From assembly GCA_025464025.1 (NCBI GenBank), contig JAODBP010000011.1, positions 1 through 40,393 on the forward strand: 40,393 nucleotides of DNA. Direction: 5' to 3'. Positions 11,382 through 19,428 of the stretch are shown here, in pieces. The translations under genes were made by a program, and so were the position numbers. Below the pieces are notes generated by a model. That model saw only the letters and a list, made by a program, of their open reading frames with translations, did not search any database and was not told the DNA's origin. How positions within the stretch are numbered: position 1 is the stretch's first letter; each line of letters begins with the position of its first letter. The stretch is from Actinomycetes bacterium. GTDB lineage: Bacteria; Actinomycetota; Acidimicrobiia; Acidimicrobiales; CADCSY01.

Positions 11382-12464
11382 TCAGTCGAAGAGGATGAGC
11401 TGGCGGGCGACCTCGCCCTTGGCCAGCGCGGCGAAGCCGTCGTTGATGGCATCGAGCGGCATCGTGCCGCTGACCAGCTCATCGAGCTTGAGCCGGCCGG
11501 CGAGGTACCAGTCGACGTACTGGGGCATGTCGACGCGGAACCGGTTCGAGCCCATGTTCGACCCCTGGATCCGCTTGCCGCCGAGCAGGGCGGTCGGGTC
11601 GATCTCCAGCTTCTGCCCGAACGGGACCATCCCGATCAGGGTGGCCGTGCCGCCCTTGCCCACCATGGCGAAGGCCTGCTCGGCGGTGACCTTCAGCCCG
11701 ATGGCCTCGATGGCGTGGTCGACGCCGCCACCGGTCAGCTCCTGCACGGCCAGCACCGCGTCCTCCGTCGAGGCGTCGACGACGTCGGTGGCGCCGAACG
11801 TCCGGGCCAGCTCCAGCTTCGAGGCCAGCCGGTCCACGGCGATGACCCGGCTGGCGCCGAGCAGGGCCGCCGCCTGGATCGCGTTGAGCCCGATGCCACC
11901 GCACCCGAGCACGGCCACCGTCTCGCCCGGCCGCACCGCCGCGGTGTTGACGACCGCGCCGACGCCCGTGGTGACGCCGCACCCGATGAGGGCCGCCTTG
12001 TCGAGCGGCATGTCGGGGCTGATCTTGACCAGGAAGTGCTCGTGCACGAGCAGCTCCTCGGCGAAGCTGGCCAGGTCGAAGAACGGGAACAGGCCCACAC
12101 CGCCCCGCGACAGCCTCGGCGTCGAGCCCGGCGCGCGGGCCAGGCCGACCTTGTCGCACAGGAACGGCCGCCCCGACAAGCAGTAGCGGCAGGCCCCGCA
12201 GAAGCCGCTCACGCACGACACCACGTGGTCGCCCACAGCGAGGTCGGTGACCTGGTCGCCCACCGCCTCGACCACGCCGGCCGACTCATGGCCCAGCACC
12301 GCCGGCAACGGGTAGGGGTACAGGCCCTGCATGAAGTGCAGGTCGGAGTGGCACAGCCCGGCGGCGACGGTGCGGACGAGCACCTCGCGGGGACCAGGGG
12401 CGTCGACCTGCACCTCATCGATCACCAGCTCACCGGGGGCACCTTCGAGGATCGCAGCGCGCAT
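11382..12464 (-). CDS. Zinc-dependent alcohol dehydrogenase (MDR superfamily)
   Basis: This NAD(P)-dependent medium-chain dehydrogenase has 360 residues. Catalytic zinc ligands are C38 (GLCHSD), H59 (LGHESAG) and a Cys in LIGCGVTTG; structural zinc ligands are C89, C92, C95 and C103 in FCGACRYCLSGRPFLC. The Rossmann motif is GCGGIGLNAIQ, followed by an acidic residue (VIAVDR) that suggests NAD. The layout resembles class III / NDMA-type alcohol dehydrogenases of actinomycetes; the substrate cannot be fixed. It is a single gene, with cobQ upstream on the same strand across a 119-base gap that shows nothing notable. The ATG has a TAGGGT -10 at leaderless distance. Confidence 0.9.
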   Translation of the reverse strand: MRAAILEGAPGELVIDEVQVDAPGPREVLVRTVAAGLCHSDLHFMQGLYPYPLPAVLGHESAGVVEAVGDQVTDLAVGDHVVSCVSGFCGACRYCLSGRPFLCDKVGLARAPGSTPRLSRGGVGLFPFFDLASFAEELLVHEHFLVKISPDMPLDKAALIGCGVTTGVGAVVNTAAVRPGETVAVLGCGGIGLNAIQAAALLGASRVIAVDRLASKLELARTFGATDVVDASTEDAVLAVQELTGGGVDHAIEAIGLKVTAEQAFAMVGKGGTATLIGMVPFGQKLEIDPTALLGGKRIQGSNMGSNRFRVDMPQYVDWYLAGRLKLDELVSGTMPLDAINDGFAALAKGEVARQLILFD

Positions 12465-12470
12465 GGGGCG

Positions 12471-12476
12471 ACCCTA
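12471..12476 (-). promoter_or_regulatory. -10 box TAGGGT at leaderless spacing
   Basis: Read on the minus strand, TAGGGT occupies exactly -12 to -7 relative to the ATG at 12464, and the six bases between (CGCCCC) contain no ribosome-binding site. This predicts a leaderless message for the alcohol dehydrogenase. Confidence 0.45.
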
Positions 12477-12583
12477 ACCACGGTGGGAATTGGTCGCCGG
12501 GCGGACCGAGAACGATGCGTGCTCGGCACGCCGGTCGCCGCGCCGTGGAGCACGCCGGGAGCGACGCCGCCCCAGTGGTGAGA

Positions 12584-14002
12584 TCAGTGGCGAGCGGACG
12601 CGATCAGCCGCTCGACGGCGGCGAGGTCGAGGTGGGCCTCCAGGTGGTCGGCCACGGCGTCGAGCTGCGCCTCCCGCGCCGCGGCGAACGACGATGAGGC
12701 GGCGATGCCCAGGAACGCGGCTCGGAAGCCATCGGCTTCGAACAGCCCGTGCAGCGACGTGCCCCAGCAGCGCACCCCGTCGGTGGCGCCCTCCGGCTCG
12801 CCGTCCAGCGCGAGCCAGGGGGTGCCGCCCTGCACCCGGCCGTGGTGGATCTCGTAGCCGGTGACGTCGTGCCCGAGCGCCGTGCCCCGCCGCCGGGCCG
12901 TCACCTTGTCCGGGTGGAAGGTCGTCTCGACGTCGAGCCAGCCCAGGCCCTCGACCGTGCCGGCCCCCGACTCCAACTCGTCGACGATGCGGCGACCGAG
13001 CATCTGGTAGCCGCCGCACACCCCCAGCACCCGCGCCCCGGACGCTTCGATGGCGGCGACCAGCCCGGTGCCCCGCAGCCAGCGCAGGTCCTCGACCGTG
13101 TTCTTCGAGCCCGGCAGCACCACCAGGTCGGGCCGGCCCAGCTCCCCGGCCGACGTGACGAACCGCACCTGCACGGCCGGCTCGTGCACCAGGGGGTCGA
13201 GGTCGGTGAAGTTGGCGATGCGGGGGAAGCGCACCACGGCCACGTCGATGTCGGCACCGGGCCGCACCGGCGGCTGGCGGTCGAGGGCGAGGGAGTCCTC
13301 GGCGTCGATGGTGATGCCGGGCAGGTGGGGGACGACACCCAGGGTGGGCACGCCGCACCGCCGCTCCAGCTCGGCCGTCGCGTCCCCGAGCAGCGCCGGG
13401 TCGCCCCGCAGCTTGTTGACCACGAAGCCCCGCACGCAGGCGGCCAGCTCGGGTGGGAGCAGGGCGACGGTGCCGTAGAGCGAGGCGAACACGCCGCCCC
13501 GGTCGATGTCGCCCACCACCACGGCCGGCACGCCGGCCCGGAGGGCGAGCGGCAGGTTCACCAGGTCGCGGTCGAGCAGGTTGATCTCGGCCGCGCCACC
13601 CGCACCCTCCAGCAGCACGACGTCGAAGCGGCGGCGGAGCTCGGCGAGGGAGTCGAGCACCACGTCCCACAGCTCGGCCTTGCGCTCGTGGTAGGCGTGG
13701 GCGTCGAGGTCGGCGACCGGATGGCCGAGGACCACGACCTGGCTGGTGCGCTCCCCCGTCGGCTTCAGCAGGATCGGGTTCATCACCGCCTCGGGCTCGA
13801 TCCCGGCGGCCACCGCCTGGAGGGCCTGGGCCCGACCGATCTCGGCCCCGTCGGCCGTGACCGCGGCGTTGAGCGACATGTTCTGGGCCTTGAACGGGGC
13901 CACGGCCACGCCCTGCCGGTGGAGGACACGGCAAAGCCCGGCCACGAGCACGCTCTTGCCGACGTCGCTCGCCGTGCCGCAGACCATGAGCGCGCCTTTC
14001 AC
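12584..14002 (-). CDS. cobQ: Cobyric acid synthase
   Basis: It amidates four side chains of adenosylcobyrinic a,c-diamide using glutamine and ATP. The 472-residue protein has the N-terminal dethiobiotin-synthetase-like ATPase domain (MVCGTASDVGKS, PFKAQNMSLNA, LEGAGGAAEINL, VGDIDRGGVFASLYGT) and a C-terminal GATase with C329 in LGVCGGYQMLG and a His in LHGLFEADGFR. The GTG at 14002 gives the family N-terminus; an ATG at 13987 is an alternative. It is transcribed away from the riboswitch-led operon, with only about 20 bases between its start codon and the opposing -10 box, so the two promoters must overlap. I found no B12 riboswitch on its own strand. Confidence 0.96.
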   Translation of the reverse strand: MKGALMVCGTASDVGKSVLVAGLCRVLHRQGVAVAPFKAQNMSLNAAVTADGAEIGRAQALQAVAAGIEPEAVMNPILLKPTGERTSQVVVLGHPVADLDAHAYHERKAELWDVVLDSLAELRRRFDVVLLEGAGGAAEINLLDRDLVNLPLALRAGVPAVVVGDIDRGGVFASLYGTVALLPPELAACVRGFVVNKLRGDPALLGDATAELERRCGVPTLGVVPHLPGITIDAEDSLALDRQPPVRPGADIDVAVVRFPRIANFTDLDPLVHEPAVQVRFVTSAGELGRPDLVVLPGSKNTVEDLRWLRGTGLVAAIEASGARVLGVCGGYQMLGRRIVDELESGAGTVEGLGWLDVETTFHPDKVTARRRGTALGHDVTGYEIHHGRVQGGTPWLALDGEPEGATDGVRCWGTSLHGLFEADGFRAAFLGIAASSSFAAAREAQLDAVADHLEAHLDLAAVERLIASARH

Positions 14003-14020
14003 CGACGCTTGCTACGTGCG

Positions 14021-14026
14021 TATGCT
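14021..14026 (+). promoter_or_regulatory. Predicted -10 box of the cobalamin operon, TATGCT
   Basis: TATGCT predicts transcription starting near 14033, right at the first pairing element of the riboswitch. The -35 would fall on or just inside the first codon of the divergent cobQ. This is a sequence-only call. Confidence 0.4.
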
Positions 14027-14030
14027 CCGG

Positions 14031-14149
14031 CCGTCAACCGCAAGTGCCAGGAAGTCCGGTGAGATCCCGGCTGCTGTCCCGCAACGGTAAAGCCCCCAGC
14101 TCCTCGGAGTGGCGGGGACGAGCCCGGTCAGGTGCATTCGTAGGTGACG
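14031..14149 (+). promoter_or_regulatory. Cobalamin (adenosylcobalamin-type) riboswitch aptamer
   Basis: The core motifs are present in order: GGAAGTCCGGTGAGATCCCGG (14050-14070), CTGTCCCGCAACGGTAA (14074-14090), a variable arm, then the B12-box-like AGCCCGGTCAGGTGC (14121-14135). CGTC-A-ACC (14032-14039) pairs with GGTGACG (14143-14149) with one bulged A to make a plausible P1. It precedes btuF and probably turns down the transporter and salvage operon when coenzyme B12 is plentiful. Boundaries are approximate. Confidence 0.92.
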
Positions 14150-14231
14150 AACAGACCCTCGAAGGAAGGGAAGTTCGTCCACGACAGGCCTCCCCTGTCG
14201 AGACGATCCGACCGCCTCGACAACCAGGAGG
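14146..14231 (+). promoter_or_regulatory. Riboswitch expression platform and btuF ribosome site
   Basis: GACGAAC (14146-14152) can pair with GTTCGTC (14173-14179), but GACG (14146-14149) is also the 3' strand of P1, so the two folds exclude each other. Next, CGACAGG (14182-14188) and CCTGTCG (14194-14200) form a 7-bp hairpin whose loop is CCTCC. That loop is complementary to GGAGG (14227-14231), the Shine-Dalgarno of btuF. There is no U-tract, so translational control is more likely than termination. The switching scheme is inference from pairing only. Confidence 0.5.
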
Positions 14232-14242
14232 AAACCACACCC

Positions 14243-15190
14243 GTGCACCGCCGACTTCTCGCCGCCACCAGCGGCGTGCTCCTCGTGCTGACCCTCGCCG
14301 CCTGCGGCAGCGACAGCCCGTCACCCGCATCCAGTGGTGACAGCACCACGACCACCGCCGCCGCGAACGCCGAGTTCCCGGTCACCATCACCACGCCCGC
14401 GGGCGACGTGACGATCGAGAAGGCCCCGACCGCCATCGTGTCGATGTCGCCGTCGTCGACCGAGACGCTCTTCGCCATCGGCGCCGGCGACCAGGTGATC
14501 GCCGTCGACAAGAACTCCAACTACCCGGACGAGGCCCCCGACGGTGACCTCGACTCCTACAAGCCCAACGTCGAGGCCATCGCCGGGAAGCACCCGGATC
14601 TCGTCATCCTGGCCGGCGACAGCAACGACCTCGTGAAGGGCCTCGCCGCCCTGGACATCCCGGTCCTGCTCGAGGCGGCCCCGACCGACCTGGCCGGCGT
14701 CTACGCCGAGGTCGAGCAGCTCGGCCAGGCCACGGGCCACGCCACCGCGGCGAAGAAGGTCGCCGCGGACATGAAGGCGGGCATCGAGGCGGCGGTCGCC
14801 GGCGCCGACGTGAAGGGCCTCAGCTACTACTACGAACTGGACAACACGTACTACAGCCAGACCAGCAAGACGTTCCTCGGGACCGTCATCGGCCAGCTCG
14901 GCCTCGTGAACATCGCCGACGGGACCGCAGGGGCCTCCGACTACCCGCAGCTCTCGGCCGAGCACATCATCAAGTCCGACCCCGACCTCATCCTGCTGGC
15001 GGACACGAAGTGCTGCCAGCAGTCGGCGGCGACGCTCAAGGCCCGGCCCGGCTGGGGCCAGCTGAAGGCCGTGACCGGTGCCGGTGTCGTCGAGCTCGAC
15101 GACGACATCGCGTCCCGCTGGGGCCCGCGCCTGGTCGACCTCGTCGAGCAGGTGGCGAGCGCGGCCCAGAAGGTGAAGGCCGCAGCGTGA
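14243..15190 (+). CDS. btuF: Cobalamin ABC transporter substrate-binding lipoprotein
   Basis: This extracytoplasmic corrinoid-binding protein has 315 residues. The GTG at 14243 gives a lipoprotein signal, VHRRLLAATSGVLLVLTL then lipobox AAC, with the cysteine at about position 22, followed by a Ser/Thr-rich linker. The mature part is a periplasmic-binding-protein type III fold: IVSMSPSSTETLFAIGAGDQ, then KPNVEAIAGKHPDLVIL and a late SDPDLILL. The AGGAGG at 14226 is 11 bases from the start, slightly long, with a possible anti-Shine-Dalgarno loop upstream. It overlaps the permease gene as GTGA. Assignment to corrinoids rather than siderophores rests on the riboswitch and the cob neighbours. Confidence 0.9.
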   Translation: MHRRLLAATSGVLLVLTLAACGSDSPSPASSGDSTTTTAAANAEFPVTITTPAGDVTIEKAPTAIVSMSPSSTETLFAIGAGDQVIAVDKNSNYPDEAPDGDLDSYKPNVEAIAGKHPDLVILAGDSNDLVKGLAALDIPVLLEAAPTDLAGVYAEVEQLGQATGHATAAKKVAADMKAGIEAAVAGADVKGLSYYYELDNTYYSQTSKTFLGTVIGQLGLVNIADGTAGASDYPQLSAEHIIKSDPDLILLADTKCCQQSAATLKARPGWGQLKAVTGAGVVELDDDIASRWGPRLVDLVEQVASAAQKVKAAA

Positions 15191-16263
15191 CCCTCTCGGC
15201 CGCGTCCGGCCCGGTCCTCGCCCGTCGGGGTGGGGTCCGGGTCCGCGGCCGGTGGTTGGTCGGGGCGGCGGTGACGCTCGGCGTCGCCGCCGTCGCCGGC
15301 ACCGTGCTCGGTGCCGTCTCGCTGCCTCCGTGGCAGGTGGTCCTGGAGGTCCTGGACCACCTGCCCGGGGTGCGCGTCCACTCCGGCCTCAGCGCCACCG
15401 ACGCCACCATCGTGTGGCAGCTGCGGCTCCCTCGGGTCGTCCTCGGCCTGCTCGTGGGGAGCATGCTGGCGAGCGCCGGCTCGGCCTACCAGGGTGCGTT
15501 CCGCAACCCGCTGGCCGACCCCTACCTGCTCGGTGTCTCCGCCGGCGCGGGTCTGGCCGTGACCCTGGTGCGGGTCACCGAGGCGAACCTGCACCTCGGG
15601 CCGTTCGACACCTACCCGCTCGCCGCCTTCGCCGGCGCGCTCGGCGCCGTCGCCCTGACCTACCTGCTCGCCGGCGTCGGCGGACCGCTCCGATCGACGG
15701 CGGTGCTGCTCCTCGCGGGGGTCGCGGTGTCGGCCTTCCTCGTCTCGATCCAGACGTTCCTGCTCCAGCAGAACGCCGACAGCATCCGCGACGTCTACAA
15801 CTGGATGACCGGCAGCCTCAGCACGTCGGGGTGGGCCGAGGTCCGCAACATCCTCCCCTACTTCCTCATCAGCACGACCGTGCTCATGCTCTACCGGCGG
15901 CCGCTCGACGTGCTCGCCGTCGGCGACGACGAGGCGACGACGCTCGGCCTCCACGTGGCCCGGACGCGACTCGTCGTCGTCGGCACGGCGTCGCTCGCCG
16001 CCGCCGCCGCGGTCTCGGTGAGCGGGCTGATCGGGTTCGTCGGCATCATCGTCCCCCACGCCGTCCGGCTGCTGGTCGGGACCAGCTACCGCGTGGTCCT
16101 GCCCCTCTCCTTGCTGCTCGGGGCAGCCTTCCTGGCCGCGGCCGACCTCGTCGGCCGCACCGCCCTGGCGCCGACCGAGATCCCCATCGGCGTGATGACC
16201 GCCTTCGTCGGCGCGCCGTTCTTCGCCTACATCCTCCGCAGCCGCCGAGGGCCGACCCAGTGA
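15187..16263 (+). CDS. btuC: Cobalamin ABC transporter permease
   Basis: This 358-residue FecCD/BtuC-type membrane protein has about ten transmembrane helices and forms a homodimeric channel. Family landmarks are WQLRLPRVVLGLLVGSMLASAGSAYQGAFRNPLADPYLLGVSAGAG early on, NWMTGSLSTSGW in the middle and the cytoplasmic loop SGLIGFVGIIVPHAVRLLVG that contacts the ATPase. It starts with a GTG overlapping the btuF stop; longer in-frame starts inside btuF are not family-like. It ends four bases into btuD. Confidence 0.95.
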   Translation: MTLSAASGPVLARRGGVRVRGRWLVGAAVTLGVAAVAGTVLGAVSLPPWQVVLEVLDHLPGVRVHSGLSATDATIVWQLRLPRVVLGLLVGSMLASAGSAYQGAFRNPLADPYLLGVSAGAGLAVTLVRVTEANLHLGPFDTYPLAAFAGALGAVALTYLLAGVGGPLRSTAVLLLAGVAVSAFLVSIQTFLLQQNADSIRDVYNWMTGSLSTSGWAEVRNILPYFLISTTVLMLYRRPLDVLAVGDDEATTLGLHVARTRLVVVGTASLAAAAAVSVSGLIGFVGIIVPHAVRLLVGTSYRVVLPLSLLLGAAFLAAADLVGRTALAPTEIPIGVMTAFVGAPFFAYILRSRRGPTQ

Positions 16264-17060
16264 GCGCCCTGGCCAGCCCGCACGAGTCCGCCGTGGTGGC
16301 CACCGACCTGACGGTGGAGATCGGCGGCCGTCGCCTGCTCGACCGCCTCAGCCTCGCCGTCCACCCGGGCGAGTGGCTGAACGTCGTCGGACCCAACGGT
16401 GCCGGCAAGACGACGCTCCTGCGGGTGCTCGCCGGGCTGGCGCAGGCCGAGGGCCACCTCACGATCGACGGTCGCGATGCACGGCGGCTCGGTCGACGCG
16501 ACCGCTCCCGGCTCGTCGCCCTCGTACCCCAGACGCCGCTCGTGCCCGCGGGCATGACGGTCACGGAGTACGTGCTGCTGGGTCGCACGGCGCACATCCA
16601 CCCGCTCGGCTCCGAGAGCCGCCGCGACCTCGTGCTCGTGACCGATGCGCTCGACCGGCTCGACCTGCGGGACCTGGCCGATCGCTTCGTCGCCACGCTC
16701 TCGGGTGGGGAGCTCCAGCGCGTCCTCGTCGCCAGGTTGCTGGCCCAGGACGCGCCGATCGCGCTGCTGGACGAGCCGACCAGTGCCCTCGACGTGGGAC
16801 ACCAGCAGCAGGTGCTCGAGCTGGTCGACGAGCTCCGCCGCACCCACGGCCTCACGGTCATCGCGACCATGCACGACCTCACGCTGGCCGGCCTGTACGG
16901 CGACCGCGTCGCCCTGCTCGTCGACGGCCGGCTGGTCGCCACCGGCCCGGCCGCCGAGGTCCTGACCGAACCCGTGATCACCGCCCACTACGGCGCGCGC
17001 GTCCGCGTCGTCCAGACCGACGACGGCCCCGTCGTCCTGCCCATCCGGGAGCCCCGATGA
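16260..17060 (+). CDS. btuD: Cobalamin ABC transporter ATP-binding protein
   Basis: The cytosolic ATPase subunit has 266 residues. It shows Walker A GPNGAGKTT, Q-loop VPQTP, signature LSGGELQRV, Walker B IALLDEPTSALD and the switch histidine in TMHD. The GTG at 16260 overlaps the btuC stop (GTGA); the open frame upstream is a shadow of btuC. It completes the import system and overlaps cobO by four bases (ATGA), so import and adenosylation are likely coupled in translation. Confidence 0.95.
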   Translation: MSALASPHESAVVATDLTVEIGGRRLLDRLSLAVHPGEWLNVVGPNGAGKTTLLRVLAGLAQAEGHLTIDGRDARRLGRRDRSRLVALVPQTPLVPAGMTVTEYVLLGRTAHIHPLGSESRRDLVLVTDALDRLDLRDLADRFVATLSGGELQRVLVARLLAQDAPIALLDEPTSALDVGHQQQVLELVDELRRTHGLTVIATMHDLTLAGLYGDRVALLVDGRLVATGPAAEVLTEPVITAHYGARVRVVQTDDGPVVLPIREPR

Positions 17061-17626
17061 CCGCCACCCCCCCGCCGACCGAGCACGAGAACCCGACGCA
17101 GCCCAAGCGGGGCCGATCGGTGGTCATCGTCTACACCGGCGACGGCAAGGGGAAGTCGAGCTCGGCCTGGGGGATCATGGTCCGCGGCATCGCCCGGGGT
17201 TGGAAGGTCGCCGTCGTCCAGTTCGTGAAGTCGGGCGAGTGGAAGGTCGGCGAGGAGAAGGTCGGGCGGCAGCTCGGCGTCGACTGGTGGGCCATCGGCG
17301 AGGGCTTCACCTGGCTGAGCGACGACCTGGGCAAGGACGAGGCCGTCGCCAAGGAGGCCTGGGCCCACGCCAAGGCCACGATCCTGGCCGGCGAGCACGA
17401 GCTCGTGATCCTCGACGAGCTGACCTACCCGATCAACTGGGGCTGGCTCGAGGGCGAGGACGTCGCGGCGACGCTCGCCGCCCGTCCGGCCAACGTCAGC
17501 GTGGTCATCACCGGCCGCAACGCCCCCGAGAGCCTCGTGGCCGCGGCCGACACGGTCACCGAGATGCGCAAGGTCAAGCACGCCTACGACGCCGGCATCA
17601 TGGCCCGCAAGGGCCTCGACTACTGA
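17057..17626 (+). CDS. cobO: Cob(I)yrinic acid a,c-diamide adenosyltransferase
   Basis: It transfers the adenosyl group of ATP to the reduced cobalt of corrinoids. The 189-residue CobA/CobO/BtuR-type protein has the P-loop GDGKGKSSSAWG, VVQFVKSGEWKVGEE, VILDELTYPINWGW and the ITGRNAPESLVAAADTVTEM block. The acidic/proline-rich N-terminal 18 residues are typical and likely disordered. Located right after the importer, it would convert incoming corrinoids to the adenosyl form that the downstream salvage enzymes use. Confidence 0.96.
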   Translation: MTATPPPTEHENPTQPKRGRSVVIVYTGDGKGKSSSAWGIMVRGIARGWKVAVVQFVKSGEWKVGEEKVGRQLGVDWWAIGEGFTWLSDDLGKDEAVAKEAWAHAKATILAGEHELVILDELTYPINWGWLEGEDVAATLAARPANVSVVITGRNAPESLVAAADTVTEMRKVKHAYDAGIMARKGLDY

Positions 17627-17627
17627 G

Positions 17628-18254
17628 GTGCCCGGCCCCGAGCTGACGCAGCACGGCAGCTGCGACCACGACCGACCCGTCCTCGTCTGGCGGTTCGACG
17701 AGCCGCGCCGGGTGGCGTCGACGGCGACGGTCGGCGGCGGCATCGGCGAGCGGGCATGGCTCCTCAACGCCCAGGTGCCGATCGGCTACGACCGGGTCGA
17801 CCTCGAGGTCCACGTCGGCGAGATCGCCCGCGAGCTCGGCCTCGAGGGCCCGGGCGTCGGCCTGCTGACGGCGGCCAAGCTGTCGCCCCGCGGCCTGGTC
17901 CTCGACGACGGCCTGGTCGCGTCCGCCACGGTCGGCGTGAGCAAGCCGACATGGGCCGCCGACGTCGACGAGGCCGTGTCGGCCTGGACGCCGGGGACCA
18001 TCAACGTCGTCGTCGAGGTGCCGGTGCGGCTGACCGATGCGGCCCTGCTCAACGCCATCGTCACCGCCACCGAGGCCAAGTCCCAGGCCCTGTTCGAGCG
18101 AGGCGTCCCCGGGACGGGCACGGCCAGCGATGCCGTGTGCATCACGTGCCCCCCAGCGGGGCCGGCCGAGGTGTTCGCCGGGCCCCGGTCGCCGTGGGGG
18201 GCGCGGATCGCGCGAGCGGTGCACGCCGCCGTGCTGGAAGGCTTCGACGGATGA
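17628..18254 (+). CDS. cbiZ: Adenosylcobinamide amidohydrolase
   Basis: This 208-residue CbiZ family protein cuts the aminopropanol side chain of adenosylcobinamide, or of a non-native cobamide, to give adenosylcobyric acid. CbiB can then rebuild it with the native linker. Family signs are RRVASTATVGGGIGERAWLLNAQV near the N-terminus, VGLLTAAKLS, TVGVSKPTWA, the GTINVVVEVP strand, ATEAKSQALFERGVPGTGTASDAV and ARAVHAAVLEG at the end. The GTG at 17628 lies one base after the cobO stop. Its presence suggests that this organism remodels scavenged corrinoids, not only completes cobinamide. Confidence 0.9.
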   Translation: MPGPELTQHGSCDHDRPVLVWRFDEPRRVASTATVGGGIGERAWLLNAQVPIGYDRVDLEVHVGEIARELGLEGPGVGLLTAAKLSPRGLVLDDGLVASATVGVSKPTWAADVDEAVSAWTPGTINVVVEVPVRLTDAALLNAIVTATEAKSQALFERGVPGTGTASDAVCITCPPAGPAEVFAGPRSPWGARIARAVHAAVLEGFDG

Positions 18255-18958
18255 CCCGACCCGACGACGACATCGATGGCTGCACCCGCTCGCACGCCCG
18301 ACTCCTCGACGAGCTGGCCCGGCTCGACGACGAGACGGCGGCGCAGCCGTCGCTCCTGCCCGGCTGGGACGTCGCCATGCTCGTGACCCACCTGGCCCGC
18401 AACGCCGACAGCCACACCGGCATGGTCGAGGGCGCGGCGGCGGGCGAGGCCCGCCAGCAGTACCCCAGCCAGGAGGTGCGGGAGCGCGACATCGAGGCCG
18501 GGCGGGGCCGGCCGGCGGCCGAGGCCGTGGCCGACCTGCGCTCGTCGATCGCCCGGCTCGAGTCGGCCTGGACCGCCCTCGACGACGAGGCCTGGGCCCG
18601 AGTGGCCCGCACCACCGGCGGTGACCCCAACCCGGTGGCCGACCTGCCGTTCCAGCGGTGGCGGGAGGTCGAGGTGCACCTGGTCGACCTCGGCATCGGC
18701 TTCACCCACCACGAGTGGGACGAGACGTACGTGGTCGCCGAGCTGGACGCATCGGTCGCCGTGCTCGGCGACCGCCTGGCGCCGGGGACCGGGATCGCCC
18801 TCACCGCCAGCGACCTCGGGCGCCGGTGGACGGCGGGCGCGGAACGGGTGACCACGCAGGTCGAGGCGCCGGCCCGCGACCTCCTGGCCTGGCTGCTCGA
18901 TCGCCGCACCGACGGCTTCCCCGAGATCGGCCCGTGGAAGTGGACGACGCGATCGTGA
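18251..18958 (+). CDS. Maleylpyruvate isomerase-family (MDMPI, DinB-like) protein in the cobalamin operon
   Basis: The 235-residue protein matches mycothiol-dependent maleylpyruvate isomerases: LLPGWDVAMLVTHLARNADS carries the first metal-type His, YPSQEVRERDIEAGRGRPA is a family block, and RWREVEVHLVDLGIGF carries another His. The C-terminal part (LTASDLGRRWTAGAERVTTQV, then LLAWLLDRR) is the usual second domain. It overlaps cbiZ (ATGA) and cobU (GTGA) by four bases each, so it is a firm member of the cobalamin operon. No role for this family in B12 synthesis is known to me. It could be a metal-thiol enzyme recruited for corrinoid handling, or a passenger. Confidence 0.85.
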   Translation: MTRPDDDIDGCTRSHARLLDELARLDDETAAQPSLLPGWDVAMLVTHLARNADSHTGMVEGAAAGEARQQYPSQEVRERDIEAGRGRPAAEAVADLRSSIARLESAWTALDDEAWARVARTTGGDPNPVADLPFQRWREVEVHLVDLGIGFTHHEWDETYVVAELDASVAVLGDRLAPGTGIALTASDLGRRWTAGAERVTTQVEAPARDLLAWLLDRRTDGFPEIGPWKWTTRS

Positions 18959-19428
18959 CCCTCACCTTGGTGCTGGGTGGGGCCCGGTCGGGGAAGTCGT
19001 CCGTGGCCGAGGCGCTCGTCGGCGACGACGCCGTCTACGTGGCGACGGCCGAGGTGCACGACGACGACTTCGCGGCCCGGGTCGAGCGCCACCGCGCCCG
19101 CCGCCCGGCGTCATGGACGATCGTCGAGTCGGGCCCCGACCTGCCGGCGACCGTGCGCGCCCTCCCCGATCGCCCGACCCTGATCGACTCGCTCGGGACG
19201 TGGGTGGCTCGGTGCGAGGGCTTCGCCGCCGACGGCCCGGCCCTGGTCGCTGCCCTCGCCGGCCGCACCGCGGTCGTCGTGTCCGAGGAGGTGGGCCTCG
19301 GCGTCCACCCCGAGACCGAGGTCGGCCGACGCTGGCGCGATGCCATCGGCGAGGTGAACCAGGTCGTGGCCGCCGCGGCCGACCGGGTGCTGCTCGTCGT
19401 GGCCGGCCGGGTCCTGGAGCTCCCATGA
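18955..19428 (+). CDS. cobU: Adenosylcobinamide kinase / adenosylcobinamide-phosphate guanylyltransferase
   Basis: It phosphorylates adenosylcobinamide and then attaches GMP, activating it for nucleotide-loop assembly. P-loop GGARSGKSS is at residues 8-16, and His46 in VERHRARR aligns with the guanylylated His of Salmonella CobU. VATAEVHDDDF, LIDSLGTWV and VSEEVGLGVHPETEVGRRWRD are further landmarks. At 157 residues it is shorter than the usual 175-185. The GTG at 18955 overlaps the preceding stop; its end overlaps cobS as ATGA. Confidence 0.94.
   Translation: MTLTLVLGGARSGKSSVAEALVGDDAVYVATAEVHDDDFAARVERHRARRPASWTIVESGPDLPATVRALPDRPTLIDSLGTWVARCEGFAADGPALVAALAGRTAVVVSEEVGLGVHPETEVGRRWRDAIGEVNQVVAAAADRVLLVVAGRVLELP

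Noticed and set aside
14012..14025. An alternative riboswitch P1 using CTACG and ATGC before 14026
   Set aside because: It would lie upstream of the likely transcription start at about 14033; the CGTC-ACC pairing with GGTGACG is more consistent.
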